40,017 nt of DNA. It comes from Microcaldota archaeon (GTDB lineage: Archaea; Micrarchaeota; Micrarchaeia; Anstonellales; Anstonellaceae). Position 1 is the stretch's first letter; the number at the start of each line of letters is the position of its first letter. The notes below the pieces were generated by a model. That model had not been told where the DNA came from, did no database searches, and was given only the letters and a program-made list of their open reading frames with translations. A program made the position numbers and the translations under genes. Location of the stretch: contig JAOAKI010000011.1 of NCBI GenBank assembly GCA_026413765.1, positions 1 to 40,017 of the forward strand, read 5' to 3'. This document shows, piece after piece, positions 1 to 7,537 of this stretch.

Positions 1-1
1 A

Positions 2-901
2 AGGCAGCTTGAGCCAAAGCTTGGAATAGGCTCAGCAATCAAGTCAATTTTTTCGGACCAGATAACTCTCAGCGAAAGCGAAATTTCCCCACTGATTGAC
101 GAGCTTGAGCTTTCTTTGCTTGAGGCAGATGTTCAATATGATGTCTCGCTTGAGATTTCTTCCTATCTGAAAAGCAAGCTTGTCGGCCTTAAGCTTCCGA
201 AAGGGCAGCTTGGCCAGAAGACTAGGGAAATAATACTGCAATCGCTTGAGTCGGTCATGCATTCGCCAAAGGCTTTTGACCTCGTGGAAAAAGCCAAGTC
301 GCTTCCAAAGCCAGTCAAAATACTGTTTGTTGGGCCAAACGGCGCAGGCAAGACCACTACGATGGCAAAGGTCGCAAAGAAGCTGATGGACGAAGGCTTA
401 AGCGTGGTCTTCTCTGCATCCGACACTTTCCGCGCCGCGGCAATCGAGCAAACCGAAGCCCATGCGCAAAGGCTTGGCATAAAAGCAGTCAAAAGCAAAT
501 ATGGCGCAGACCCTGCATCAGTTGCTTTTGACGCGATCAACTTCGCCCGCGCGCACCGCATCGATGTTGTCCTCATCGACTCAGCAGGAAGGCAAGACAC
601 AAACACAAATCTGCTGATGGAGCTGAAAAAAATCGTCCGGATAGCGCAGCCCGATCTGAAAATCTATGTTGGCGAAAGCATCGGGGGCAATGCGCTGATT
701 GAGCAAGTGAAAGCGTTTGACGAGGCAATCGGGATAGACGGGGCAATACTCACAAAGCTTGACTGCGACGCCAAAGGCGGCACCGCGCTTTCAATCGCAA
801 AAGCAGCAGGCATTCCGATATTATATGTTGGCACAGGGCAAGGCTATGATGACTTGGTGAAATTCGACCCGCGAAAGATTGCCGCAGAAATCATGAGCTA
901 G
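2..901 (+). CDS. ftsY: Signal recognition particle receptor FtsY (5' end outside window)
   Basis: GTPase that docks SRP-ribosome complexes at the membrane Sec translocon. The reading frame is open from base 2, so the N-terminal part lies upstream of the window. Seen: part of the helical N domain, then the NG-domain GTPase motifs in order: P-loop GPNGAGKTTT (around bases 332-361), DTFRAAAIEQ, DSAGRQDTN, TKLD, and the closing GTGQGYDDL. The TKLDCDAKGG stretch and the GQGYDDL ending are FtsY-like; SRP54 would end with a GEGEKxxDL type motif and carry a Met-rich M domain, which is absent. The 3' end overlaps the convergent pheT stop by 11 nt. Family assignment is firm; the length of the missing N-terminus is unknown. 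Confidence 0.95.
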   Translation, partial: RQLEPKLGIGSAIKSIFSDQITLSESEISPLIDELELSLLEADVQYDVSLEISSYLKSKLVGLKLPKGQLGQKTREIILQSLESVMHSPKAFDLVEKAKSLPKPVKILFVGPNGAGKTTTMAKVAKKLMDEGLSVVFSASDTFRAAAIEQTEAHAQRLGIKAVKSKYGADPASVAFDAINFARAHRIDVVLIDSAGRQDTNTNLLMELKKIVRIAQPDLKIYVGESIGGNALIEQVKAFDEAIGIDGAILTKLDCDAKGGTALSIAKAAGIPILYVGTGQGYDDLVKFDPRKIAAEIMS

Positions 902-2459
902 TGTCTTCAATTTCTATCTCTGCGGCGCAAACTGGTTGCTCAAGCCCAAAATTCACCAAAACGCGCGGCGCAACCTCTCCCATATGGCCTACCTTTTTTC
1001 CTTCAATATAGACGGCAGCGCACCTTCCTTTTATGAAAGTCTCGTGCTCCTCAGCGGCAAGCTTCAGCTTCTTTCCTGCCTTTGAGGCAAGCGCCAGGAG
1101 GACCCCTTTGATTTCAGAAAATGAGGCTTTTGGGTGCATTGAGGCAATCGCAAGATGCTGCGCAAGCTGCGGCTTTGCCACAACTCCGATCTCATAGATT
1201 TTGATCGGCAGCCTCTCTTTCTTGCCTTCTGCAAGCACAGCAAGCAGATTGGGAAGTATTGCAGGCCTGACAGTGCAGTATTCCAAAGTAAGCGGGTTTT
1301 CTATTTCAACATGGCTAGCCTCAAGCTGCGCCTTTCTTGTAAGCTCGGGATTGGACAATACCCAAGTCAAAGCCTCGTCATAGCCAAGCCCAATCATTAT
1401 CTGATGATAAATTGGCTCGCCATTCATTTTCCCGACAGTTGCGATTTCTGGCAGAGCTGGCTCAAAATTGTTGAACCCATAGGCAATTGCGACATCTTCT
1501 ATCAAGTCCACCTCGCTCATTATGTCAGTCCGATAGCCTGCGACAAAAACATCGCTTCCTTGGATGCGATGTCCCATTCTTGAAAGGAGAGCGGCCACCT
1601 GCGAATCCGAAAGCTTGATGCCAAGCAGGCGCTCTGCGCCTTTTGTCGGAAGAGCCCATCTTGTCTCCTGCAAGAGCCTGTACGGCTTGCCGTCCAGCAG
1701 AACCTCCTCTATCTGCGCGCCACGCTGCGCAAACGCAGCGCACAGGATGTTGACGGTGGATTTGACCGCCTCTTGGCTTGTGCCCGTGCAATCAATGAAC
1801 AGCTCGGTGGTTTTCTCAGAGACCCTCGTCAGCTCTCCGTTTATGATTGGCGGAAATGAAAGCACTTGCCCTTTGCTGTCTGCAATGATTGGGCATTTTT
1901 CCCCAACCAAATGAGCATATTCCTTGCCTTTCTCGTGAAATTGCAGTATTTGCTCAGGAGTCATCTTCTCAGATGAATTCAGAGGGACAAACGCAATCTC
2001 TCTTCTGCCGCATGCAAAATAGCGGAAAGGAGGATGGAGGGCAGACAAGTCATGCAATCCAATTGCGACCTTTTTCCTTTTGCGCCCGATCGTCTCGTGC
2101 AGCTTCTCTTGCATCTGCATGATAGAGCGCAGAAGCGAATCGGTCATCCTGACTTTGCGCACCACTGCGCAGCCAAAGGCAGGCCTGACTTCTGCCACCG
2201 ACAGGTCGGTGCTTGCAGAAATTTGCGCGGGATGTATTTTGAATTCGGTTGGCTTTCCCTCAAGGAAAGCCTTCAGCGCACGCGCAAGCCCTTCCACACA
2301 AAGGCAGTCTGGGCGGTTTGGGGTGACTTCAACTGCTATCCGGTTCTCGTCAAGCTGCTCTGCAGGAAATCCAAGATAGGTAAGCGTATCGATTGCCTGC
2401 TTTTTTTGGATGTCAACAAGCTCTTGCAAGTCTTCTATCGTAAATTGCAGTTGCGCCAT
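891..2459 (-). CDS. pheT: Phenylalanyl-tRNA synthetase beta subunit, archaeal type
   Basis: Beta chain of the (alpha-beta)2 PheRS that charges tRNA-Phe in the cytoplasm. At 522 residues it has archaeal/eukaryotic size, shorter than the roughly 800-residue bacterial form. Seen: the N-terminal B1 domain signature VTPNRPDCLCVEGLARALK, a B3/B4 editing-type middle, and the B5 plus catalytic-like domain with GLGYDEALTWVLSNPE and ENPLTLEYCTVRPAILPN. The ATG at 2459 is preferred over one 8 codons upstream because a TATA box (2481-2490) lies about 26 nt before it, giving a leaderless mRNA. No pheS is in the window. It converges on ftsY with an 11-nt tail overlap. Confidence 0.95.
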   Translation of the reverse strand: MAQLQFTIEDLQELVDIQKKQAIDTLTYLGFPAEQLDENRIAVEVTPNRPDCLCVEGLARALKAFLEGKPTEFKIHPAQISASTDLSVAEVRPAFGCAVVRKVRMTDSLLRSIMQMQEKLHETIGRKRKKVAIGLHDLSALHPPFRYFACGRREIAFVPLNSSEKMTPEQILQFHEKGKEYAHLVGEKCPIIADSKGQVLSFPPIINGELTRVSEKTTELFIDCTGTSQEAVKSTVNILCAAFAQRGAQIEEVLLDGKPYRLLQETRWALPTKGAERLLGIKLSDSQVAALLSRMGHRIQGSDVFVAGYRTDIMSEVDLIEDVAIAYGFNNFEPALPEIATVGKMNGEPIYHQIMIGLGYDEALTWVLSNPELTRKAQLEASHVEIENPLTLEYCTVRPAILPNLLAVLAEGKKERLPIKIYEIGVVAKPQLAQHLAIASMHPKASFSEIKGVLLALASKAGKKLKLAAEEHETFIKGRCAAVYIEGKKVGHMGEVAPRVLVNFGLEQPVCAAEIEIEDTSS

Positions 2460-2480
2460 AGCCTGAATTTTAGCAGAAAG

Positions 2481-2490
2481 CAATTTATAT
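2481..2490 (-). promoter_or_regulatory. TATA box of pheT
   Basis: On the minus strand the sequence reads ATATAAATTG, centred about 26 nt before the pheT ATG, the normal archaeal TATA-to-start distance for a leaderless transcript. It sits between the small upstream gene and pheT, so pheT can be transcribed on its own. Confidence 0.55.
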
Positions 2491-2494
2491 GGCT

Positions 2495-2677
2495 TTAGTA
2501 AATCCCGTTCACAAAATGCTTCTTGCCGCCAACTGTCACAGAAGGAGCCTCAGATACGAAGTATTTCACTCCTTTGAACTGCACAAAAGGAAGAGCATCC
2601 TCAATAATCACATTCATGCGGGTCCCCTTGACCTCGAATGCAAGGCTTCTTTCTTCCTCTTCCCCAACTGTTTCCAT
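2495..2677 (-). CDS. Small protein of unknown function upstream of pheT (60 aa)
   Basis: I do not recognise this protein. Starting at METVGEEEERS it is 60 residues: an acidic start, then alternating hydrophobic residues (FEVKG, MNVIIEDALPFVQF, YFVSEAPSVTV) that suggest a small beta-rich fold, and no cysteines. The ATG at 2677 is chosen because the TATA box at 2699-2708 lies about 27 nt upstream, so an earlier in-frame ATG at 2701 would sit inside the promoter. It lies 35 nt before pheT on the same strand, though pheT also has its own TATA. Its promoter is flanked by a perfect inverted repeat (2688-2696 and 2715-2723). That it is a real gene is supported by the promoter and by clean spacing, not by homology. 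Confidence 0.5.
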   Translation of the reverse strand: METVGEEEERSLAFEVKGTRMNVIIEDALPFVQFKGVKYFVSEAPSVTVGGKKHFVNGIY

Positions 2678-2687
2678 GTTTATACAT

Positions 2688-2723
2688 TTTTGACCAAACA
2701 ATATTTAAACATAGTGGTCAAAA
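2688..2723 (-). promoter_or_regulatory. TATA box inside a 9-bp inverted repeat (candidate operator)
   Basis: The left arm TTTTGACCA (2688-2696) and the right arm TGGTCAAAA (2715-2723) are perfect reverse complements separated by 18 nt. The TATA-like TTTAAATATT (minus strand, 2699-2708) lies in the spacer. The arm spacing places the half sites on about one face of the helix around the TATA/BRE, where a dimeric repressor could block TBP/TFB. The target would be the 60-aa gene and possibly pheT. The regulator is unknown. Confidence 0.5.
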
Positions 2724-2763
2724 GAGTAAAAACACGTATTTTAATCTGCTGCCCTGATGAGGG

Positions 2764-2772
2764 TTTATAAAT
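2764..2772 (+). promoter_or_regulatory. TATA box of the eIF5A-S24e-S27ae unit
   Basis: TTTATAAAT lies about 52 nt before the GTG at 2820, which puts transcription start near 2795 and leaves a short leader that holds the AAGGTGG ribosome-binding site (2808-2814). It also rules out the upstream in-frame GTG at 2778, which would not be inside the transcript. Confidence 0.5.
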
Positions 2773-2819
2773 GATTTGTGGCAATTTTAAGCCCGTCAAG
2801 CATCTCGAAGGTGGTTTTT

Positions 2820-3209
2820 GTGAGCAAAATTTTTTCCTCAGCAAAAGAGCTCAAAGAAGGCAAATATGTAATCATCGAAGGGGTGCCATGCAGGATTGTG
2901 AGCATCGACTCCTCGAAGCCTGGAAAGCACGGCGCTGCAAAAATGCGCATCACAGGCATCGGAATTTTCGATGGGCAAAAAAAGCAGCTCCTTGTGCCTT
3001 CTGACGCGGATGTCGAAATCCCGATCATCGAGCGCCAGACTGCCCAAATCGTTTCTGTGAATGGGAACACCGCCCAGCTGATGGACACCTCCACTTATGA
3101 GGTTTTTGAGCTCACCATTCCAGATGAGCTTCTCAAGGATGCGGCTGCAGGCAAAGAGGCAGAGCTTATGTGCGCAATGGGGAAGAAAGCAATAACAAGA
3201 ATACATTAG
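2820..3209 (+). CDS. eif5a: Translation factor aIF5A (hypusine-containing)
   Basis: Elongation/initiation factor 5A, which binds the ribosomal E/P site and relieves stalling. Length 129 residues is normal for archaea. Seen: an N-terminal SH3-like domain with the exposed loop PGKHGAAK, whose lysine is the site of deoxyhypusine/hypusine modification, then a C-terminal OB-type domain (DADVEIPIIERQTAQIVSV onward). The GTG start is set by AAGGTGG five bases upstream. It leads a unit with rps24e (9-nt gap) and rps27ae (9-nt gap), so translation-factor and ribosomal genes are probably co-transcribed. Deoxyhypusine synthase is not in the window. Confidence 0.95.
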   Translation: MSKIFSSAKELKEGKYVIIEGVPCRIVSIDSSKPGKHGAAKMRITGIGIFDGQKKQLLVPSDADVEIPIIERQTAQIVSVNGNTAQLMDTSTYEVFELTIPDELLKDAAAGKEAELMCAMGKKAITRIH

Positions 3210-3218
3210 GTTGGTTCT

Positions 3219-3527
3219 ATGGAGCTTAGCGTCATCCAAAGGAAAGAGAATCCTTCGCTGGAAAGGACCGAGCTTTTGTTGCAGCTTTCTTTTGAAAAAG
3301 CAATCCCTTCAAGAAAAGAAATCCGCGATGGAATAATCGCATCAGTTGGCTGCGACCCTTCCTGCCTTTTGGTTGTCAGCGTCAAAAGCAAATTCGGCAG
3401 CCGAGTCGCAAAAGTTCGGGCGCACATATACAAAAGCAAGGAAGCTCTCGCTGCCAGCGAGCGCCACCATCTGTTGGTCAGGGACGGCCTTGCAGAAAAA
3501 AAGAAGAAAGAGGAGGCAAAAAAATAA
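3219..3527 (+). CDS. rps24e: Small ribosomal subunit protein eS24
   Basis: Component of the 30S subunit, 102 residues, typical of the archaeal S24e family. Seen: the opening beta strand with KENPSLERTELLLQLSFE, the helix KEIRDGIIASVGCDP, the strand LLVVSVKSKFGSRVAKVRAHIYKSKE, and a lysine-rich C-terminal tail. The order S24e then S27ae is the conserved archaeal one, and kae1 follows after one inserted gene. Confidence 0.95.
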   Translation: MELSVIQRKENPSLERTELLLQLSFEKAIPSRKEIRDGIIASVGCDPSCLLVVSVKSKFGSRVAKVRAHIYKSKEALAASERHHLLVRDGLAEKKKKEEAKK

Positions 3528-3536
3528 GGTGAGTTG

Positions 3537-3683
3537 ATGGCAGAAAAAGCACCAGCAAAAGCTAAAAGCATCAAGCCATATTCTAAAAAGAAATTCTGCC
3601 CAAAATGCGGGTCGGGAATAAGGTTGGCTGAGCATGCAGACAGGCGCTCTTGCGGAAAGTGTGGGTATTTTGAAAAAAAGTAG
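3537..3683 (+). CDS. rps27ae: Small ribosomal subunit protein eS31 (S27ae), 48 aa
   Basis: Very small zinc-ribbon protein of the 30S subunit; in eukaryotes the same domain is fused to ubiquitin, in archaea it stands alone. Seen: a basic N-terminal tail rich in Lys and Ala, then CPKCG and CGKCG pairs (cysteines 21, 24, 39, 42) that form the zinc site, and a KYF-like end (GYFEKK). The start ATG at 3537 follows a GGTGAG site. Its 3' end overlaps the start of the CAAX protease gene in another frame. Confidence 0.93.
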   Translation: MAEKAPAKAKSIKPYSKKKFCPKCGSGIRLAEHADRRSCGKCGYFEKK

Positions 3684-4326
3684 AGCAGTCTGGGCTCTTT
3701 TGCTTTTAGCCTCTGCGGCATTCATTTACTTTTTGGAGAAAGAATGGCAGCCCTCTGCAATCTTTTCGCTTTCTTTTCTTCTTGGCGGGCTGTATTTTTC
3801 AGGCAACGGCAACATATGGAAAGCGTTGCGCTTTGTTGGGCTTTTTTGGCCAAAAAGCGCAAAAAAGGTCGTTTTTTTTTCTGTGGCTGCGCTTGTCTTT
3901 TGCGTTTCGTGCGCAATATTTGTCTCCGCAGTCTTCTCTTTTTTCGGAATTCTTGACAGCGGCAAAGTCGCAAAAAAAATAAGCGAGCTTCCGGCGCACA
4001 TCTTGCTTTTTTCATTCACCGCCGCCCCGCTCAGCGAGGAGATTTTTTTCCGAGGATTCTTGTTCCGCGCCCTTGCAAAGAAGTTCAAAGGGAGATACGG
4101 CGTGCTTCTTGCAGCGCTGCTTTCCTCAGCTTTATTTTCTGCCCTCCATTTCTCTTACGGCTCGCTTGCGCAGCTTGCAGTCGCATTTTTGATAGGGATC
4201 GGGTTTTGCCTTATTAGCCACTTTTCTGGAAGCCTCTGGCCAGCAGTTCTTGCGCACTCTGCATTCAATTTCATCTCTGTCAGCATCATCCTGCTTTGCA
4301 AAGCAAGCGGCTATTGCCCATTTTAA
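3634..4326 (+). CDS. CPBP/CAAX-type intramembrane metalloprotease
   Basis: Multi-pass membrane protein of the CPBP (Abi/CAAX protease) family, up to 230 residues. Seen: hydrophobic segments throughout, the family motif 1 SEEIFFRG (two glutamates plus arginine), motif 2 FSALHF with its histidine, and the third site in LAHSAFNF with His. Together these form the presumed zinc site within the membrane. The start is uncertain: ATG 3634 overlaps rps27ae by 50 nt, and GTG 3661 overlaps by 23 nt and begins just before the first membrane helix. It interrupts the usual S27ae-Kae1 order. The substrate is unknown; archaeal members are rarely characterised. Confidence 0.85.
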   Translation: MQTGALAESVGILKKSRAVWALLLLASAAFIYFLEKEWQPSAIFSLSFLLGGLYFSGNGNIWKALRFVGLFWPKSAKKVVFFSVAALVFCVSCAIFVSAVFSFFGILDSGKVAKKISELPAHILLFSFTAAPLSEEIFFRGFLFRALAKKFKGRYGVLLAALLSSALFSALHFSYGSLAQLAVAFLIGIGFCLISHFSGSLWPAVLAHSAFNFISVSIILLCKASGYCPF

Positions 4327-4331
4327 TTTTT
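4321..4331 (+). promoter_or_regulatory. Candidate TATA box of kae1
   Basis: TTTTAATTTTT overlaps the stop of the CAAX protease gene and is centred about 25 nt before the kae1 ATG, compatible with a leaderless start. No GGTG-type site precedes that ATG. Confidence 0.35.
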
Positions 4332-4350
4332 ATCCTTCAAGCTTATCTTC

Positions 4351-5331
4351 ATGCTTTGCTTGGGGATAGAGTCGACTGCGCACACTATAGGCATAGGCAT
4401 CTGCCAGCTTAAAAAAGGCAAAATAGCCGTCCTTTCGAATGCCGCGCACGCCTACCGCCCCCCAAAAGGGCAAGGCATCATTCCTCGCCTTGCAGCGCAG
4501 CACCACGTCGACCATTTTGGCCAACTGTTGCGCGACGCGCTCCTGAAGGCAAATCTTTCGCTTGAGCAGATAGACCTTTTTGCCTTTTCGCGCGGGCCAG
4601 GAATTGGTCAGTGCCTGCGTGTCTCATGCGCTGCCGCAAAATTTCTTGCGTCCTATTTTGGAAAGCCAATATTGGGCATAAATCACTGCCATGCGCACCT
4701 TGAAATCTCAAAAGGCTTGCTTGGGATGAAAGATCCTCTTTTCGTTTACGTCAGCGGCGCAAACACCCAGCTCATCATTGAAAACAAAGGCAAGCCACGC
4801 TTTCTGGTGCTGGGGGAAACCCTTGACATGGGGCTTGGGAACATGTTTGACTCGTTCGCAAGGGAGGCAGGGCTGAAAGTCCCGCATGGCTCAGAAGTGG
4901 CCAGACTTGCGCAGAAAGGAAAGTTCTTCTTACTTCCTTACACTGTAAAGGGAATGAATTTTGCCTTTGCCGGGCTGCTTACTTCCGCCCTCAAAGCAAG
5001 GCAGTCGCACAGGCTGGAAGACGTTTGCCGCGCTTTGCTTGAAACTTCGTTTGCAGAAATTTGCGAAGCAGCCGAGAGGGCGCTTTGCCTCTATTCAAAA
5101 AAGGAAGTGGTTGTGTGCGGCGGGGTTGCGCAAAATGAACGGTTCTGCCAGATGCTTTCTTCAATGTGCAAGCTGCACAATGCGCGGCTGGGAGTGGTCG
5201 AGCCGCAATACAACGCGGACAACGGGGCAATGATTGCCTATACTGCCCTTTCGGAATGGCAGAAGGGAAAGAGAGAAAAGCTTTCGCTTCTTATGCCTGA
5301 CGGCTATTGGAGGATCGACCAGGTGAATTGA
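4351..5331 (+). CDS. kae1: tRNA N6-threonylcarbamoyladenosine synthase Kae1
   Basis: Catalytic subunit of the KEOPS complex, which transfers the threonylcarbamoyl group to A37 of ANN-decoding tRNAs. 326 residues, the usual size of free Kae1; there is no C-terminal Bud32 kinase domain, unlike the fused form in several archaea. Seen: the ASKHA ATPase opening LGIESTAHTIGIGI, the metal site NHCHAH (His112 and His116), the phosphate loop YVSGANTQLI, GNMFDSFAREAG, and the C-terminal CGGVAQNERF and YNADNGAMIAY. It follows the S24e/S27ae genes as in many archaea. Its stop overlaps the marC start by one base (TGATG). Confidence 0.96.
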   Translation: MLCLGIESTAHTIGIGICQLKKGKIAVLSNAAHAYRPPKGQGIIPRLAAQHHVDHFGQLLRDALLKANLSLEQIDLFAFSRGPGIGQCLRVSCAAAKFLASYFGKPILGINHCHAHLEISKGLLGMKDPLFVYVSGANTQLIIENKGKPRFLVLGETLDMGLGNMFDSFAREAGLKVPHGSEVARLAQKGKFFLLPYTVKGMNFAFAGLLTSALKARQSHRLEDVCRALLETSFAEICEAAERALCLYSKKEVVVCGGVAQNERFCQMLSSMCKLHNARLGVVEPQYNADNGAMIAYTALSEWQKGKREKLSLLMPDGYWRIDQVN

Positions 5332-5894
5332 TGGACATAGCTTTGGTTATGCAGCTTTTTGCCTTGCTCAATCCGCTTTCCTCTTTCCCAGTGCTGATGG
5401 CAGCCTACAAAAAGAAAATGAACGTAAGGCAGATTGCCATCCGCGCATCGCTTGTTGCATACATAATTGCGATATTTGTGCTTTTTTTCGGGCCGCAATT
5501 CTTCTCCCTTTATGGGGTCAGCATCGATGCATTCAGGATAGCAGGCGGAGTGGTTCTTTTCCTGCTTGGGCTTGACACTGTAAGGCCAAAAGAGACAAAG
5601 GCGCAGATAAGCCAGACCGATTCGCTGATCGCAATCATCGCAACGCCTCTTCTTACTGGCCCGGCGGTCATCTCTTTCCTTACAATCAAAGCATTCTCAA
5701 GCGGCGCGCTTGCGATCTTGCTGGACGTGACGGTTGCTTTTGTAGCGGTCAGCGCAGTCTTTTACCTGTTTGCGATAACTCTGCCGCGCATAAATGAGAA
5801 AGCAATCGAGATTCTCTCAAAAATAATGGGGCTCTTCCTTACTGCGATTGCAATCGAGATGATTTCGGTTGGCGCAAAAGGCTTGCTTGCCTAA
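5331..5894 (+). CDS. MarC-family integral membrane protein
   Basis: 187-residue membrane protein of the MarC family (UPF0056), with about six hydrophobic segments. Seen: the family-typical opening LFALLNPLSSFPVL, AGGVVLFLLGLDTV in the middle, and LIAIIATPLLTGPAVIS with the conserved PLLTGPA. The function of the family is unsettled. The start is the ATG overlapping the kae1 stop, with AGGTGA four bases upstream, so it is translationally coupled to kae1. It converges on purM with a 4-nt CTAA overlap. Confidence 0.85.
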   Translation: MDIALVMQLFALLNPLSSFPVLMAAYKKKMNVRQIAIRASLVAYIIAIFVLFFGPQFFSLYGVSIDAFRIAGGVVLFLLGLDTVRPKETKAQISQTDSLIAIIATPLLTGPAVISFLTIKAFSSGALAILLDVTVAFVAVSAVFYLFAITLPRINEKAIEILSKIMGLFLTAIAIEMISVGAKGLLA

Positions 5895-6874
5895 AGGAGC
5901 GAGATTCTTTTTCCGCCCTTTTGCAGCAAAACATCCTGCTTCCGAATCACTTTGCCTATTTCGTATGCTTTTATCTTGTATTTTTTTGATATGCTGAGCA
6001 CTTCTTCTGCTTCTTGCTTGGGGCAGATGACGCACATCCCTATCCCGCCATTGAAGGTCCTGTAAAATTCATAAGGGTCGCCAACCTTCTCCTCAAGCTC
6101 TGCCATTACTCCGTTTGTCTGCGGCATGCCGTCAAGCAGAAAGCCAGCCTTTGCGTGCTTCCCAATCCTTGCAAGCTTGGAAAAAGCGCCGCCCGTGATG
6201 TGCGCCAAGCCAGCAACCTTGCAATTTTCCAGCATTTCAAGCACTGGCTTCACATAAATCCTTGTTGGGGTAAGCATTTCTTTCCACCATCGCTGCTCAA
6301 GCACTTTTCTTGCAAGCGTGTAGCCATTTGAGTGCAAGCCGCTGCTTTCCAGCCCAATTACTACATCTCCTACTTTCATGTCTTTGCCAGTAATCAGGCG
6401 GCCCTCCACCACTCCAACGCAAGTGGCAGCAAGGTCAAACGGCTTTGCCGCGCCACTTATTATTTCAGGCAATATGGCTGTCTCACCGCCGACAAGCGCG
6501 CAGCCTGCCTCCTGCGCGCCTTTTCTGAGCCCCTTCATTATCTCCACCACAAGCCGCCTGTCTTCCTCTGCAAGCGCAAGGTAGTCGACCAAGACAAGAG
6601 GCCTTGCCCCAATGCATATGATGTCATTGACATTCATCGCAACGCAATCAATTCCTACTGTGTCGTATTTGCTTAGCTGCTGGGCAACAAGGACTTTGCT
6701 TCCAACTCCATCGCAATGTATCGCAAGCGTTTTTCCGCCCACCCTAAAAAGCCCAGCATAGTGGTCTTTTATTGGCAGCACAAAAGAAGGTTGCTTTGCA
6801 AAAAGCATCCTGCCAACCAGATTGTGTATCGCACGCACTTTCTTCACATTCACTCCAGCACGCGCATAATCCAT
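5891..6874 (-). CDS. purM: Phosphoribosylformylglycinamidine cyclo-ligase (AIR synthetase)
   Basis: Fifth step of IMP synthesis: ATP-dependent ring closure of FGAM to AIR. 327 residues, normal for PurM. Seen: the N-terminal DYARAGVNVKKV start, HCDGVGSKVLVA, the metal/ATP segment VGIDCVAMNVNDIICIGARP, LVGGETAILPEI, the SSGLHSNGYTLAR loop, and HITGGAF. It is monocistronic, 3' overlapping marC. A TATA box at 6894-6902 is about 24 nt before the ATG, so the mRNA is probably leaderless. It lacks the ACWGTAGTA element seen at purL and the first purP. Confidence 0.96.
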   Translation of the reverse strand: MDYARAGVNVKKVRAIHNLVGRMLFAKQPSFVLPIKDHYAGLFRVGGKTLAIHCDGVGSKVLVAQQLSKYDTVGIDCVAMNVNDIICIGARPLVLVDYLALAEEDRRLVVEIMKGLRKGAQEAGCALVGGETAILPEIISGAAKPFDLAATCVGVVEGRLITGKDMKVGDVVIGLESSGLHSNGYTLARKVLEQRWWKEMLTPTRIYVKPVLEMLENCKVAGLAHITGGAFSKLARIGKHAKAGFLLDGMPQTNGVMAELEEKVGDPYEFYRTFNGGIGMCVICPKQEAEEVLSISKKYKIKAYEIGKVIRKQDVLLQKGGKRISLL

Positions 6875-6893
6875 ATGCCAATTTTCACCAAAT

Positions 6894-6903
6894 CTTATTT
6901 AAA
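6894..6903 (-). promoter_or_regulatory. TATA box of purM
   Basis: The minus strand reads TTTAAATAAG about 24 nt before the purM ATG (6874). The divergent DUF350 gene has its own candidate TTTTTAAGAATAT at 6926-6938 on the plus strand, so the two genes share a 91-nt intergenic region with separate boxes. Confidence 0.5.
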
Positions 6904-6965
6904 ACTCACACAAGTTTTCAAAAACTTTTTAAGAATATCTTTCGTGGAATTTGCGGGGTGATTTC

Positions 6966-7499
6966 ATGGGAGTAGAAAGCTTGCTTATAGGACTGACAAT
7001 CTCGCTTGTTCAGTTGATAGTCGGGCTAGTGTTGGCTATGGGCTCGGTTTACCTTGGGCTGCGGATGTTTGACAAGCTGACTGAAAGCACTGATGAAATG
7101 GCAGAGCTCAAGAAAGGAAATGTCGCAATCGCAATCCTTCTTGGCGCAATCATATTCTCAATTGCGAATGTGGTTGAGGGTGGCGTTTCTAACCTGACTC
7201 AAACAGTCTCACCTGGCCTTTCGCCAATGCAGCTTGTCGCAGCGCTCATCATAGGTGTTGTCAACCTTGTGATCGGCGTGCTGCTTGCAATCTTTGCAAT
7301 CTATATTGCAATAAGCGTGCTTGACAAAATCACAGTTGGAATTGATGAGTTCAAAGAGCTCAAGCGCGGCAATGTTGCGGTTGCCATCATGATGGCAGCA
7401 GTCTTGTTTGCTGTATCTTTTGTGATCAAAGGAGCAGTAGTCGGAATGGCTTCGCTGCTTTCGCCAGAAAGCGTGGCAGTCGCGCTTGGCTGGGCATAA
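6966..7499 (+). CDS. DUF350-family membrane protein, internally duplicated
   Basis: 177-residue membrane protein made of two DUF350-like repeats (about residues 5-78 and 88-165). Each repeat has two hydrophobic helices joined by a polar loop with D-K-hydroxyl then ELKKGNVAIAI or ELKRGNVAVAI, the family hallmark. The molecular role of DUF350 is not established; members are small inner-membrane proteins. ATG 6966 is preferred over the upstream TTG 6951 because GGGGTGA ends 5 nt before it. It is a single gene, followed by a T-rich stretch that looks like its terminator. Confidence 0.8.
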   Translation: MGVESLLIGLTISLVQLIVGLVLAMGSVYLGLRMFDKLTESTDEMAELKKGNVAIAILLGAIIFSIANVVEGGVSNLTQTVSPGLSPMQLVAALIIGVVNLVIGVLLAIFAIYIAISVLDKITVGIDEFKELKRGNVAVAIMMAAVLFAVSFVIKGAVVGMASLLSPESVAVALGWA

Positions 7500-7508
7500 A
7501 GCAGCCAG

Positions 7509-7537
7509 CCCTCTCTTTTTTATTTTCTTAATTTTTT
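7509..7537 (+). terminator. T-rich terminator after the DUF350 gene
   Basis: After the stop at 7499 the plus strand has CTCTCTTTTTTATTTTC followed by a TTTTTTT run. Archaeal termination uses such oligo-T tracts. The tract extends into the end of the convergent dehydrogenase gene. Confidence 0.45.

Noticed and set aside
2-901. SRP54 (Ffh)
   Set aside because: The closing GQGYDDL segment and the absence of a Met-rich C-terminal domain before the stop indicate FtsY.
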